This document shows positions 8,944 to 17,468 of a stretch of 33,075 nt of DNA, one piece after another. Position 1 is the stretch's first letter, and every line of letters starts with the position of its first letter. Made by a program: the position numbers and the translations under genes. The notes below the pieces were generated by a model, which was not told the DNA's origin, did not search any database, and worked only from the letters and a program-made list of their open reading frames with translations. This DNA comes from Spirochaetota bacterium (GTDB lineage Bacteria; Spirochaetota; Spirochaetia; SPDA01; B32-G16), in assembly GCA_003645645.1 (NCBI GenBank), contig QNBH01000011.1:1-33075 (forward strand), read 5' to 3'.

Positions 8944-9542
8944 ATTTTTCTGCTTATTTCTTGAAAATCCAGAGTCCCGTCAATTCGATAAAACTTCATA
9001 TCGGAATCTTTATAAACAAGAAAAGAACGTTCATATCCCTCATAGATCTTCTCCTGTATTTTTGGATCATCAAAGATATCTTTTTCTGCACGTGCAGAAA
9101 TTCTTTTCTTGCACCCTTCTGGGGACACATCAAGAAAAAAGAGAAACTCCGGCAGTGGAAAATTTTTATTAAGACTCAAAACATAATCAAATTCGCACTC
9201 TACAGATTGATACGCAAGTGAGGAAAACAGGTACCTGTCGCATAAAACCTTTTCTCCACGTGAAAGATGTGAAATTATTCCGTTTTTCTTGTTAAAAAGA
9301 TGCTCATTTCTGTCTGCAGCAAACAGCAAGGCGAGAGTTACCGGCTCGACCTCCTTTCTACCTCTAAGAATATCCCTTATATGCTTTCCAATTGTGCTAT
9401 CGGAAGGCTCGAATGTACACCAGTGTTTTATTTTATTTTCAATGTGCATTTTTTCAAGAAGCATGAGTTGAGTTGTGGTTCCCGAACCATCCAAACCTTC
9501 AAGCACGATAAAGTTTTTTAAAATTTCAGGCTGATTCTTCAT
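8913..9542 (-). CDS. tmk: Thymidylate (dTMP) kinase
   Basis: NFIVLEGLDGSGTTTQLMLLEKM, EPSDSTIGKHIRDILRGR, LLFAADRNEH, VLCDRYLFSSLAYQ, FFLDVSPEGCKKRISAR. Confidence 0.93.
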   Translation of the reverse strand: MKNQPEILKNFIVLEGLDGSGTTTQLMLLEKMHIENKIKHWCTFEPSDSTIGKHIRDILRGRKEVEPVTLALLFAADRNEHLFNKKNGIISHLSRGEKVLCDRYLFSSLAYQSVECEFDYVLSLNKNFPLPEFLFFLDVSPEGCKKRISARAEKDIFDDPKIQEKIYEGYERSFLVYKDSDMKFYRIDGTLDFQEISRKIWSIIHPLPI

Positions 9543-9568
9543 AATATTTGTAACTTTAACATCTCTAT

Positions 9569-9596
9569 ATTATATTTTATTAAAGAGGAAAGTAAA
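9569..9596 (-). promoter_or_regulatory. Candidate promoter for tmk
   Basis: Minus strand TATAAT (9574-9569) with TTTACT (9596-9591), 16-nt spacer. Confidence 0.4.
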
Positions 9597-9601
9597 CGGC
9601 C

Positions 9602-9628
9602 GCTTGCAAAGCCTAAGGCTTTGCAAGC
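9602..9628. repeat. Perfect 12-bp inverted repeat (hairpin)
   Basis: GCTTGCAAAGCC - TAA - GGCTTTGCAAGC. Confidence 0.9.
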
Positions 9629-9638
9629 CGTGCAAGGG

Positions 9639-9671
9639 CTAACTAATTTCTGCTTTGCAGAAATTAGTTAG
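9639..9671. repeat. Perfect 15-bp inverted repeat (hairpin)
   Basis: CTAACTAATTTCTGC - TTT - GCAGAAATTAGTTAG. Confidence 0.92.
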
Positions 9672-9678
9672 GTGGTTG

Positions 9679-9777
9679 TATGCTCCGGAAGAAAGTAGAA
9701 GGGCTTAAGCCCGTCTTTCAACCGATTTTTTAACCGGTGGACTATCACCGTAGGTGGTCGCCTTCTTTCGTAGTAAA
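9679..9777 (+). repeat. 99-bp structured intergenic repeat, copy 2
   Basis: Aligns without gaps to 81-179; same closing stem, GGGCTTAAGCCC hairpin and two further hairpins. Confidence 0.85.
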
Positions 9778-9900
9778 CGACAAAGGACAGGCTATTTTAC
9801 AACAATACACAAGTGATTTTTACCACTCCCACTCAACAGGAGTGCTAAACCCTACACCTGAACAAAATAATATGATAAGTTTAAGAAGGAGAATCTTTAC

Positions 9901-12900
9901 GTGATCGAAAAAAGAATACGGATTAATACGATTCAGGTCTTTGTTCTTCTCCTTCTGATTGTGATTACAGCTCTAATATTTTCTCCTATTCAGAAAGAAG
10001 TTAACAGGAGAATCGAAATAATTAAAACAGAGGTGGTAAACTATCTCCAGCAAAAGATAGATAGGAAAATTTCTTACGAAAATATATCTCCCTCGATCTT
10101 TAGATTTTTAGAGTTTCGAGACCTGATCATATATAAGAAAGGTGATTCCCGGAAAGAGCTCATTCGGATAAAACAAATACGGGTATATTTTAATATATTA
10201 AAACTTTTCTCGAGTAATCCGGCAGAGGCATTTGAAGAACTAAGTATAGAAAACTCTTTCTTCTCCTTTAATACTGAACACGACGAAGATCTGATAGAGC
10301 TTTTCCGGAAGTTAGCCTTTGGAAGAGAAGTCTCAGGGGATGTCAAATTAAGTGGAAAAAATCTATCGATAAATGTTCAATTCAATAGAGGGAACTTTAA
10401 AATCGAAAGACTTTTCTTCTCTTTGAACAGCAATGGAAAAACTACAAACATCCAATTAAGAGGAGAAACCAGGGCGGATTTTTCTACCCATAACGCCTTG
10501 GCAGGGATACGAGAATTAAAAACAGGAATTAGAGTATCCGGAAAGGTTGGTTCCAATATTGAATGGACGGATTTAAAGATAAGTTTCAACCAATTTAACT
10601 CCAATGTAATATCTTTAAACAAACAGACATTTCTGGTGAGTTATAGAGATAATCAATGGATAGTACGAAAAATTGAGGATAAGGCTCCTCTGGATTTCAA
10701 GCTAACTTTCGATGTGGAGAGTGAGAAGTTTTCGGTTCATTTTGCAATGGATAATTTTGTTCCAGACCACTATTTCTCTCTTGGTAAGGACATTAAAAGT
10801 TATGGTCACTGGTTGAATACCGTACTTAAAGGAGAGGGAGAGCTTGTATACAACCTCAGGGAGAAATACTACACTTACTCGGCTACTATGAGGGCTCTAA
10901 TTGATAACAAGCAGGTTTCCGAAAAGGTACAACTTTTTACGAGATTAAGCGGAAACAGGGATTACATTATTTTGCCCGAACTTTCCCTTACATCCGAATC
11001 GGGAAATATCGAGTTTTCAGGAAATGTTAACCTCAAGGATTTCCTTCCTGCGGGTAAGATTGCCCTTAACGATGTAAAATATTTAAATGGAGAAAGAGTA
11101 AATGGAGAGTTTGGTTTGGAGAGAAAAAACGGCTATCTCTCCATAACAGGAAGAGAAATGTCAATCGGAGAGGCAGAGTTTACCGATCTAGACCTCTCTC
11201 TATTATTTCACCGAACAAATATAGATTTTCTATTTTCAACATCATTGAGAGAACCTGTTTCGGATGAGAATAAACCCGGAAGTATAAGAGCAGAGGGAAG
11301 TATACATTTTAAGCCTGAACTTTTTCTTAAGCTTGCAGTTGACCTGGAAAATGTTTCTCCAGATAAAATATACACCTTGGCCAATATCTCTCAGGATATC
11401 ATCCCTTATCAATTATTAGAGAGAGTTGAATTAAGTTCGGAAATCTTTTTAACCAGTAATTTCAAAGATTTCTCCTTTGCCTCCCCCTATATGAAAATTA
11501 CCGATAAGAATAATAAAAACAATTATATCCGGCTAAGCACATGGGGAAATAATAGAGAATTGGAGATAGATGAATTCGAGGTATCCTGGGACTCTCATAG
11601 GGTGAGCGGATCTATAACAGGTATGTATAACTTTGGAAAAGCTCTAAACTTCCAGGCAGAATTGTATGCAGATAACACACCCTACCAATTTGAAGGATTC
11701 TTCCTACCCGGCGAGGGAGTTGTAGTTCAAGGTGATTACGATTTAAATGTGGTGGCTTTAAAAATTGGAAGCAAGTTTTTCTTTCGATTTAAAATAGATA
11801 AAATGCCTCTGCCATTTAAGGATACCCTCACATATATATCTCTGAATATTGAAGGAAATTATCTAAATCGTGAACACTGGGAAATACTAATCGAAGAATC
11901 AAGTTTAAGCAACTTACCTCTGTTTACAGGAAAACAAAATAAATTGAGTCTTTCTGCACGAGTAACTGCCGAACGGGGGGAAATATATCGATTGGCGTAT
12001 GAAGACAGTATCTCCACTCTTATTGGAAATGGTGAGCTTAAACTTGATCTTTCAAACAGCTATGAAGGAGAAGGGTGGGTACAGCTTAATAATCTTACAG
12101 GAAATGAACAGTACGAAGCCCATATAGCACTTCAAAACGAAAAAATGGAGGGAACGGTAATATTAACGCAGGCGCCGCTTACCAGGTTGGTAGATTCGCC
12201 GATAGAAGGAGCGGTTTCCGGTTTTGCAAGTTTTTCCGGCTCCTATCCCAATCTTAACCTCAATGCCAACTTAAAAATGGAAAGAGGACGGCTCTATTCG
12301 GATCCGTTCACTTTTGAGTCTTCCTTCTCAATAACCAATGAGAGGTTAACTATCAATCAACTTAGCGTTAACTACCTTACAAACAATTTTCGAAACGGCT
12401 CAGGAGAGCTGCTTCTCTCAAATGGGCAATTTCATTTTTCCTCAGAATACAGTGGTCGTTTTCAGGGAGAACCTATTGGGAGTTTAATTGATATAAACGG
12501 TGTTACCGAAGTCAGTAGTAAAGAGGAAATGCTTGAAGGACTTCTACAGCAAAAAATGGAAGGCACCATATCTCTTTCTAATATTTTCAAGGGTAAAAAC
12601 AGCTTTCCAGGCTGGGAAATACGTTTCAAAAAAACAGAGAGAGAGTTGTCATTCTACAGGTGGCCTGACTATGCAATAGTCGGTTCTCTCATAAATAACG
12701 AAGAGTTTAATTTTTCTCTCTCTCATCCCCTTCCCATATCGCTTTCGGCTCGTGGGACTTTAAAGGGGAACACCCTGCAAGCCAGACTTGATGATGTTCT
12801 CCTTGATTTTGAAGCGTTGAATACTCTGTTCAGCATTCCCTATTTCAGGATTAAAAAGGGTATAGCCAGAGGGGCATTGGATATCAGCGGTCCGCTAAAC

Positions 12901-14238
12901 GATCCGGATTTTTTCGGGACTCTTTTTGTGAAAAATTGCCAGGCAAAAATACCTCCGGTGCCCGAGAAAATTGGAGAGTTTGATGCCACACTCCATTTTA
13001 ACGGTAAGACCTTTTTCATAGAAAAAGAGAGATTACAAGTGGGGAATGGAGAGGCGAATGCCAGAGCTACATTTGCAATTGACCACTGGATACCCATGGA
13101 ATATGAAATATTTGTAAAAACAGTTGAAAAGAAAAAAGTGCATATAACAGATACATTTATCGACTACATCTGGATAGACGGATATGGAGCGGGAACTTTA
13201 CATATCACAGGAGATTTTCAGGGATTGTCCCTCAAAGGTTCTGTAGAAATTAGTAATTGCAGAATAACCTTAGGAGGTGAAGGGGGCGAAGAGAAAGAAG
13301 AGACTAACGGTATTGGCAGGGAGTTTTCACTCCTGGTGGATTTAAATGTAACTACAGGCCGACAAATGGAATTTTTATGGCCTACAAAGGAGTTCCCGGT
13401 TTTAAGGGGATTTGCGGAAACAGGCGAAAGGGTGTCAATCCGATACGATGGTTTCAGAGAGACCTATTCGGTTAAGGGGGATGTAAGAATTAAAGGTGGG
13501 CAGGTATACTACTTCAGCCGTAATTTCTACCTTAAAGACGGTATGATTTCGTTTAACGAAAATGAAAACAAGTTTGATCCACACCTTTCAGTTTTGGCAG
13601 AAATAAGGGAAGTAACAAGTGATGGGGAAGATGTTAAGATATACCTTGTTGCAGATAACAATCCTTTCAGCAGATTTTCTCCGAGATTTGAATCGGAACC
13701 ACCACTTCCGGATACCGAGATTCTTGCAATGCTGGGTGAAAATGTCATTGCCGAGTTCGGTGGACAAAATATAAACTTAACCTCTACTCTATTGCTCACA
13801 GGAGACATCCTTCTCGGTCAATTTGGATTGCTAAGAACTTTTGAGGATAGAGTAAAAGAAATATTTAAACTCGATTTATTCACCATCCGTACGCAAATGT
13901 TTCAAAGCCTTGTTCGAGAGAAAGTTTTAAAAGAAGATACCGTTACTCAAGTTGAATCCACTTCAACCTTTGGCAGGTATCTTGACAACACCACACTATT
14001 CCTGGGAAAGTACCTTTCGGACGATATTTTTCTCGAAGCGATGGTTAGATTACGTTCGCGAAACAATTACTACACAGAAGCAGATGTAATGGAAGAACTT
14101 AAGATAGAAAGCGAAATAAGCATAGAATGGAAAACCCCTATTGCACTCATAGAATTGACATTTCTTCCTGATGTTAATGATCTTTTTTCTTCACTCGAGA
14201 AAACAAAACTTGCTCTATCATGGAGATTTTCGTACTAG
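9901..14238 (+). CDS. tamB: TamB-like translocation/assembly protein (DUF490 C-terminus)
   Basis: 1445 aa, single N-terminal TM, long beta-rich AsmA/TamB-like repeats, C-terminal LPDTEILAMLGENV...; directly upstream of bamA. GTG start with AAGGAG upstream. Confidence 0.88.
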   Translation: MIEKRIRINTIQVFVLLLLIVITALIFSPIQKEVNRRIEIIKTEVVNYLQQKIDRKISYENISPSIFRFLEFRDLIIYKKGDSRKELIRIKQIRVYFNILKLFSSNPAEAFEELSIENSFFSFNTEHDEDLIELFRKLAFGREVSGDVKLSGKNLSINVQFNRGNFKIERLFFSLNSNGKTTNIQLRGETRADFSTHNALAGIRELKTGIRVSGKVGSNIEWTDLKISFNQFNSNVISLNKQTFLVSYRDNQWIVRKIEDKAPLDFKLTFDVESEKFSVHFAMDNFVPDHYFSLGKDIKSYGHWLNTVLKGEGELVYNLREKYYTYSATMRALIDNKQVSEKVQLFTRLSGNRDYIILPELSLTSESGNIEFSGNVNLKDFLPAGKIALNDVKYLNGERVNGEFGLERKNGYLSITGREMSIGEAEFTDLDLSLLFHRTNIDFLFSTSLREPVSDENKPGSIRAEGSIHFKPELFLKLAVDLENVSPDKIYTLANISQDIIPYQLLERVELSSEIFLTSNFKDFSFASPYMKITDKNNKNNYIRLSTWGNNRELEIDEFEVSWDSHRVSGSITGMYNFGKALNFQAELYADNTPYQFEGFFLPGEGVVVQGDYDLNVVALKIGSKFFFRFKIDKMPLPFKDTLTYISLNIEGNYLNREHWEILIEESSLSNLPLFTGKQNKLSLSARVTAERGEIYRLAYEDSISTLIGNGELKLDLSNSYEGEGWVQLNNLTGNEQYEAHIALQNEKMEGTVILTQAPLTRLVDSPIEGAVSGFASFSGSYPNLNLNANLKMERGRLYSDPFTFESSFSITNERLTINQLSVNYLTNNFRNGSGELLLSNGQFHFSSEYSGRFQGEPIGSLIDINGVTEVSSKEEMLEGLLQQKMEGTISLSNIFKGKNSFPGWEIRFKKTERELSFYRWPDYAIVGSLINNEEFNFSLSHPLPISLSARGTLKGNTLQARLDDVLLDFEALNTLFSIPYFRIKKGIARGALDISGPLNDPDFFGTLFVKNCQAKIPPVPEKIGEFDATLHFNGKTFFIEKERLQVGNGEANARATFAIDHWIPMEYEIFVKTVEKKKVHITDTFIDYIWIDGYGAGTLHITGDFQGLSLKGSVEISNCRITLGGEGGEEKEETNGIGREFSLLVDLNVTTGRQMEFLWPTKEFPVLRGFAETGERVSIRYDGFRETYSVKGDVRIKGGQVYYFSRNFYLKDGMISFNENENKFDPHLSVLAEIREVTSDGEDVKIYLVADNNPFSRFSPRFESEPPLPDTEILAMLGENVIAEFGGQNINLTSTLLLTGDILLGQFGLLRTFEDRVKEIFKLDLFTIRTQMFQSLVREKVLKEDTVTQVESTSTFGRYLDNTTLFLGKYLSDDIFLEAMVRLRSRNNYYTEADVMEELKIESEISIEWKTPIALIELTFLPDVNDLFSSLEKTKLALSWRFSY

Positions 14239-14252
14239 TAGAAGGAGATTTT

Positions 14253-16913
14253 ATGCAGAAGCTTCTTTTTTTGTCCCTACTCATGCTAATGCCACTCCTA
14301 TTTCTCAATTCTCAGGAATCTGAAGATTGGTTTGTAGGAAAAACTATCACCGATATTAGATTTAAAGGCTTGGAACATGTCTCAAAGAGAGAATTGGACG
14401 GAATAGTGAGGCCTTATATCGGTAAGAAATTTTCCGAATCACTTTTTATCGAACTTCAGAGCAAACTTTATGCCCTCGATTTTTTCAGACGAATAGTACC
14501 TAACGCTCTACCGGGAGATGAGGAGCGCAATTCCGTTATTATCGAGTTCCAGGTAGAGGAAGTACCTGTAATTACCGAGATAAAAATCTCTGGCAACAGG
14601 CAATTAAGAAGAAATGAAATCCTCGATGTTGTCCTTTTAAAGAACGGTGATATGGTAGATGAAAGTAAGGTAAATCTTGATGTCCAAGCCATAAAAGAAC
14701 TATACCTTGAAAGGGGATTCCCCGATGTTGAAGTCGAAGGAAATATCAACGAAAATAAGGAGGAAAATACGGCCGTAGTTACATTTACTATAAAAGAAGG
14801 CAATCAAACCAGAATAAAAGAAATACTGTTCTCCGGTAATTCCTTCGCATCCGATGGAACTCTAAAGAGAATAATGTCAACAAAAGAGCAGTCTCTCTTC
14901 TCAAGCGGTGTGTTTCAACAGAGTAAATTCGAAGAAGACCTTCGAAAAATTGAAGAGTATTACTGGAACCGAGGATATGTGGAGACCAGGGTAGTAGATG
15001 TAAAGAGAGATGTAGAAGTCGATGAAGAAAAAAATCGAAACTATCTTATCATAACTATATATATTGAGGAGGGAGAGCAGTATACGTTTGGGGGTTATGA
15101 GTTTGAGGGAAACAGGCTTTTCGACGATGAAACCCTTCTCTCAAAAACATCTCTTAAACCGGGAGATATTCTTAACAAGGGAAAGCTCGAAGAAGATTTC
15201 ATGAAAATAACCGATCTCTACTACAATGATGGATATATCTATAATGTCATAACAAAAGAAGAACAGAGGGATGAAGAGACAAGAACAATTTCCTATACCA
15301 TCAATATAATAGAGAAAGATAGGGCTCACATAGAGAATATAATTATAAGGGGAAACGAAAAAACAAAGGATTTTGTTATACGAAGGGAAATTCCCCTGGA
15401 GGCTGGCGATATTTTCAGTAAAGATAAAGTAATAGAAGGGATCAGAAATCTCTATAACCTTCAATTTTTCGACAGTGTAACTCCAACCACTCCCGAGGGA
15501 AGTGTTGAAGGATTGATGGATCTTGTTATAAACGTCGAAGAGGGTAAAACAGTAGACATCAATTTTGGTGTTACCTTTACCCAGGCAGCGGGAGATTTCC
15601 CCGTTATGGGATTTTTGAAACTGTCAGACAGAAACTTCAGAGGGCTGGGGCAAAATCTTAATATAGGCACCGAAATTTCCCCATCGAGACAGACTCTCAA
15701 TCTGGGATTCCAGGAGGATTGGCTTTTTGGTAAGCGTCTATCAGGAGGTATCGATATTTCGGCATCTCATGAGCTTACCACCAGAGTGGAGCAAGATTTA
15801 CTTCCGCCTGTCTTTAACAAAGACGATCCCAACAGAGTACCCGATCCATTTTATGGCCATTACGTTTTTTCGGAGCAAAAAGAGTATCCGGAAGGCAGCG
15901 GAACCATCTATGAAGCAGGAGAAGACTTCCCCGGAATACCAACAGATGAAGATATTGAAAAGTACAATCTTAAAACCGACTATGCCTATGCGATGCAGGA
16001 GGGAGAGAGCATCCCGTTGGCTTATCTTATGAACTATGATTCCTTTGACTTATCCCTCGGATTGAGTACCGGATACAGGTGGCCCACACGAATCGGCCGT
16101 TTTAATACGGGAACGGGTATAAGAACCTCACTTACAAATATCACCTACGATTCCTCATCGTACAGGCCTTACAATGTAAATGTAAGAGAGAATCTGAATA
16201 AGTGGAGATTTGTAAACAAGTGGTGGATAAATCTTTCCTGGGATACCAGAGATATAATATACAGTCCCACAAGGGGATTTTATTTAAACCAGAGAATTAC
16301 TTTTACCGGGGGATTCCTGCTGGGGATTCGTCATTATATTAAAAGTGCCTCCAAAGCAGAAGTTTTTTTAAAGATTCTCGATGTACCGGTATTCGAAGAG
16401 TGGAATCTAAAGCTCATACTGGCTGCTCATGCTGCATTTTCGGCGATCCTGCCAACGGTTAAAGTAGCACCTGTAAGAATAGACCCACTGGATAAGGATA
16501 AAGATGTCACACGCCAGGATATGCTTTATATCGACGGAATGACTATTGCCCGGGGCTGGCCTCAGATGTTCGGAGGACAAACTCTCTGGGACAACTGGCT
16601 TGAGCTCAGAATACCAATACTTGAGAGATACTTCTGGTGGGACTGGTTCATAAGCGGCACTTCCATGTGGGAGAGTTTTGATGAGATGACAAGATACGAT
16701 AATTTTAATAGTTTCATAGGTGATTTCTATTTCAGTGCAGGAGGGGGTTTGCGTTTTACAATACCAGGACTCCCCATAGGTTTATACCTTGCAAAGAGAT
16801 TCAAGATAGTAGACGGAAGGTTCGAACCACAAACAGGAAGTGTTTTTAATAGAGAAAACACGCCGAAGAAAGGACTCGATTTTGTAATATCTTTTACCGC
16901 AGAGATCTTTTAA
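14253..16913 (+). CDS. bamA: Outer membrane protein assembly factor BamA
   Basis: ATG 14253 preceded by GAAGGAG; signal peptide MQKLLFLSLLMLMPLLFLNS, five POTRA-like repeats, C-terminal beta-barrel ending in Phe. The track ORF starts at 14220. Confidence 0.95.
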   Translation: MQKLLFLSLLMLMPLLFLNSQESEDWFVGKTITDIRFKGLEHVSKRELDGIVRPYIGKKFSESLFIELQSKLYALDFFRRIVPNALPGDEERNSVIIEFQVEEVPVITEIKISGNRQLRRNEILDVVLLKNGDMVDESKVNLDVQAIKELYLERGFPDVEVEGNINENKEENTAVVTFTIKEGNQTRIKEILFSGNSFASDGTLKRIMSTKEQSLFSSGVFQQSKFEEDLRKIEEYYWNRGYVETRVVDVKRDVEVDEEKNRNYLIITIYIEEGEQYTFGGYEFEGNRLFDDETLLSKTSLKPGDILNKGKLEEDFMKITDLYYNDGYIYNVITKEEQRDEETRTISYTINIIEKDRAHIENIIIRGNEKTKDFVIRREIPLEAGDIFSKDKVIEGIRNLYNLQFFDSVTPTTPEGSVEGLMDLVINVEEGKTVDINFGVTFTQAAGDFPVMGFLKLSDRNFRGLGQNLNIGTEISPSRQTLNLGFQEDWLFGKRLSGGIDISASHELTTRVEQDLLPPVFNKDDPNRVPDPFYGHYVFSEQKEYPEGSGTIYEAGEDFPGIPTDEDIEKYNLKTDYAYAMQEGESIPLAYLMNYDSFDLSLGLSTGYRWPTRIGRFNTGTGIRTSLTNITYDSSSYRPYNVNVRENLNKWRFVNKWWINLSWDTRDIIYSPTRGFYLNQRITFTGGFLLGIRHYIKSASKAEVFLKILDVPVFEEWNLKLILAAHAAFSAILPTVKVAPVRIDPLDKDKDVTRQDMLYIDGMTIARGWPQMFGGQTLWDNWLELRIPILERYFWWDWFISGTSMWESFDEMTRYDNFNSFIGDFYFSAGGGLRFTIPGLPIGLYLAKRFKIVDGRFEPQTGSVFNRENTPKKGLDFVISFTAEIF

Positions 16914-16926
16914 GAGGAGTTTTATT

Positions 16927-17457
16927 ATGAAAAAAACGATTAGCATATTCATACTGATGTTTATAACTTTCGGAGCTATTGGTGCTGAACAACTATCCAA
17001 AATAGGAATTATCGATCTTTCCACTATTTTTTCTAATTATTTTAAAGAATCGCAAGCCTGGAGAGAATTGGAAGAAATGACCAGACAGTACGAGGATGAA
17101 AAAAACCGGATAATTCAGGAAATTGAACAACTGGAAGAGAGGAAGTTTAGGGAACAAAACAGTGGCAATGAGGCTGAAGCTCTGCGATTGGAAGAGGAGA
17201 TTTTGAATAAAAAGGAATATCTTAAAGAATATAACCGCATTAAGTATAACGAGATAAAAAGAAAAAGGGAGAACCTTCTGGAATCTCCCTCATTTCTTGC
17301 AGAAATCATGAGAGAGATAAAGTATATAGCAGAAAGCGAAGGGTATTCGGTAATCTTTCAGAGCAAAGATCCTGATATAATCTGGTGGAGTCCACAGGTA
17401 GATATTACCGAGCTCGTTCTTGAACGACTTAGAAAGAAGAGTACATCCAGGAATTAA
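16927..17457 (+). CDS. skp: OmpH/Skp-family periplasmic chaperone
   Basis: Signal peptide, KIGIIDLSTIFSNYFKESQAWRELEEM, long coiled coil; located between bamA and mutS. Confidence 0.88.
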   Translation: MKKTISIFILMFITFGAIGAEQLSKIGIIDLSTIFSNYFKESQAWRELEEMTRQYEDEKNRIIQEIEQLEERKFREQNSGNEAEALRLEEEILNKKEYLKEYNRIKYNEIKRKRENLLESPSFLAEIMREIKYIAESEGYSVIFQSKDPDIIWWSPQVDITELVLERLRKKSTSRN

Positions 17458-17468
17458 AGAAGGGGTGT

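Noticed and set aside
9824-9844. Small hairpin CACTCC...GGAGTG upstream of tamB
   Set aside because: 6-bp stem with a 9-nt loop and no T tract; too weak to call a regulatory site.
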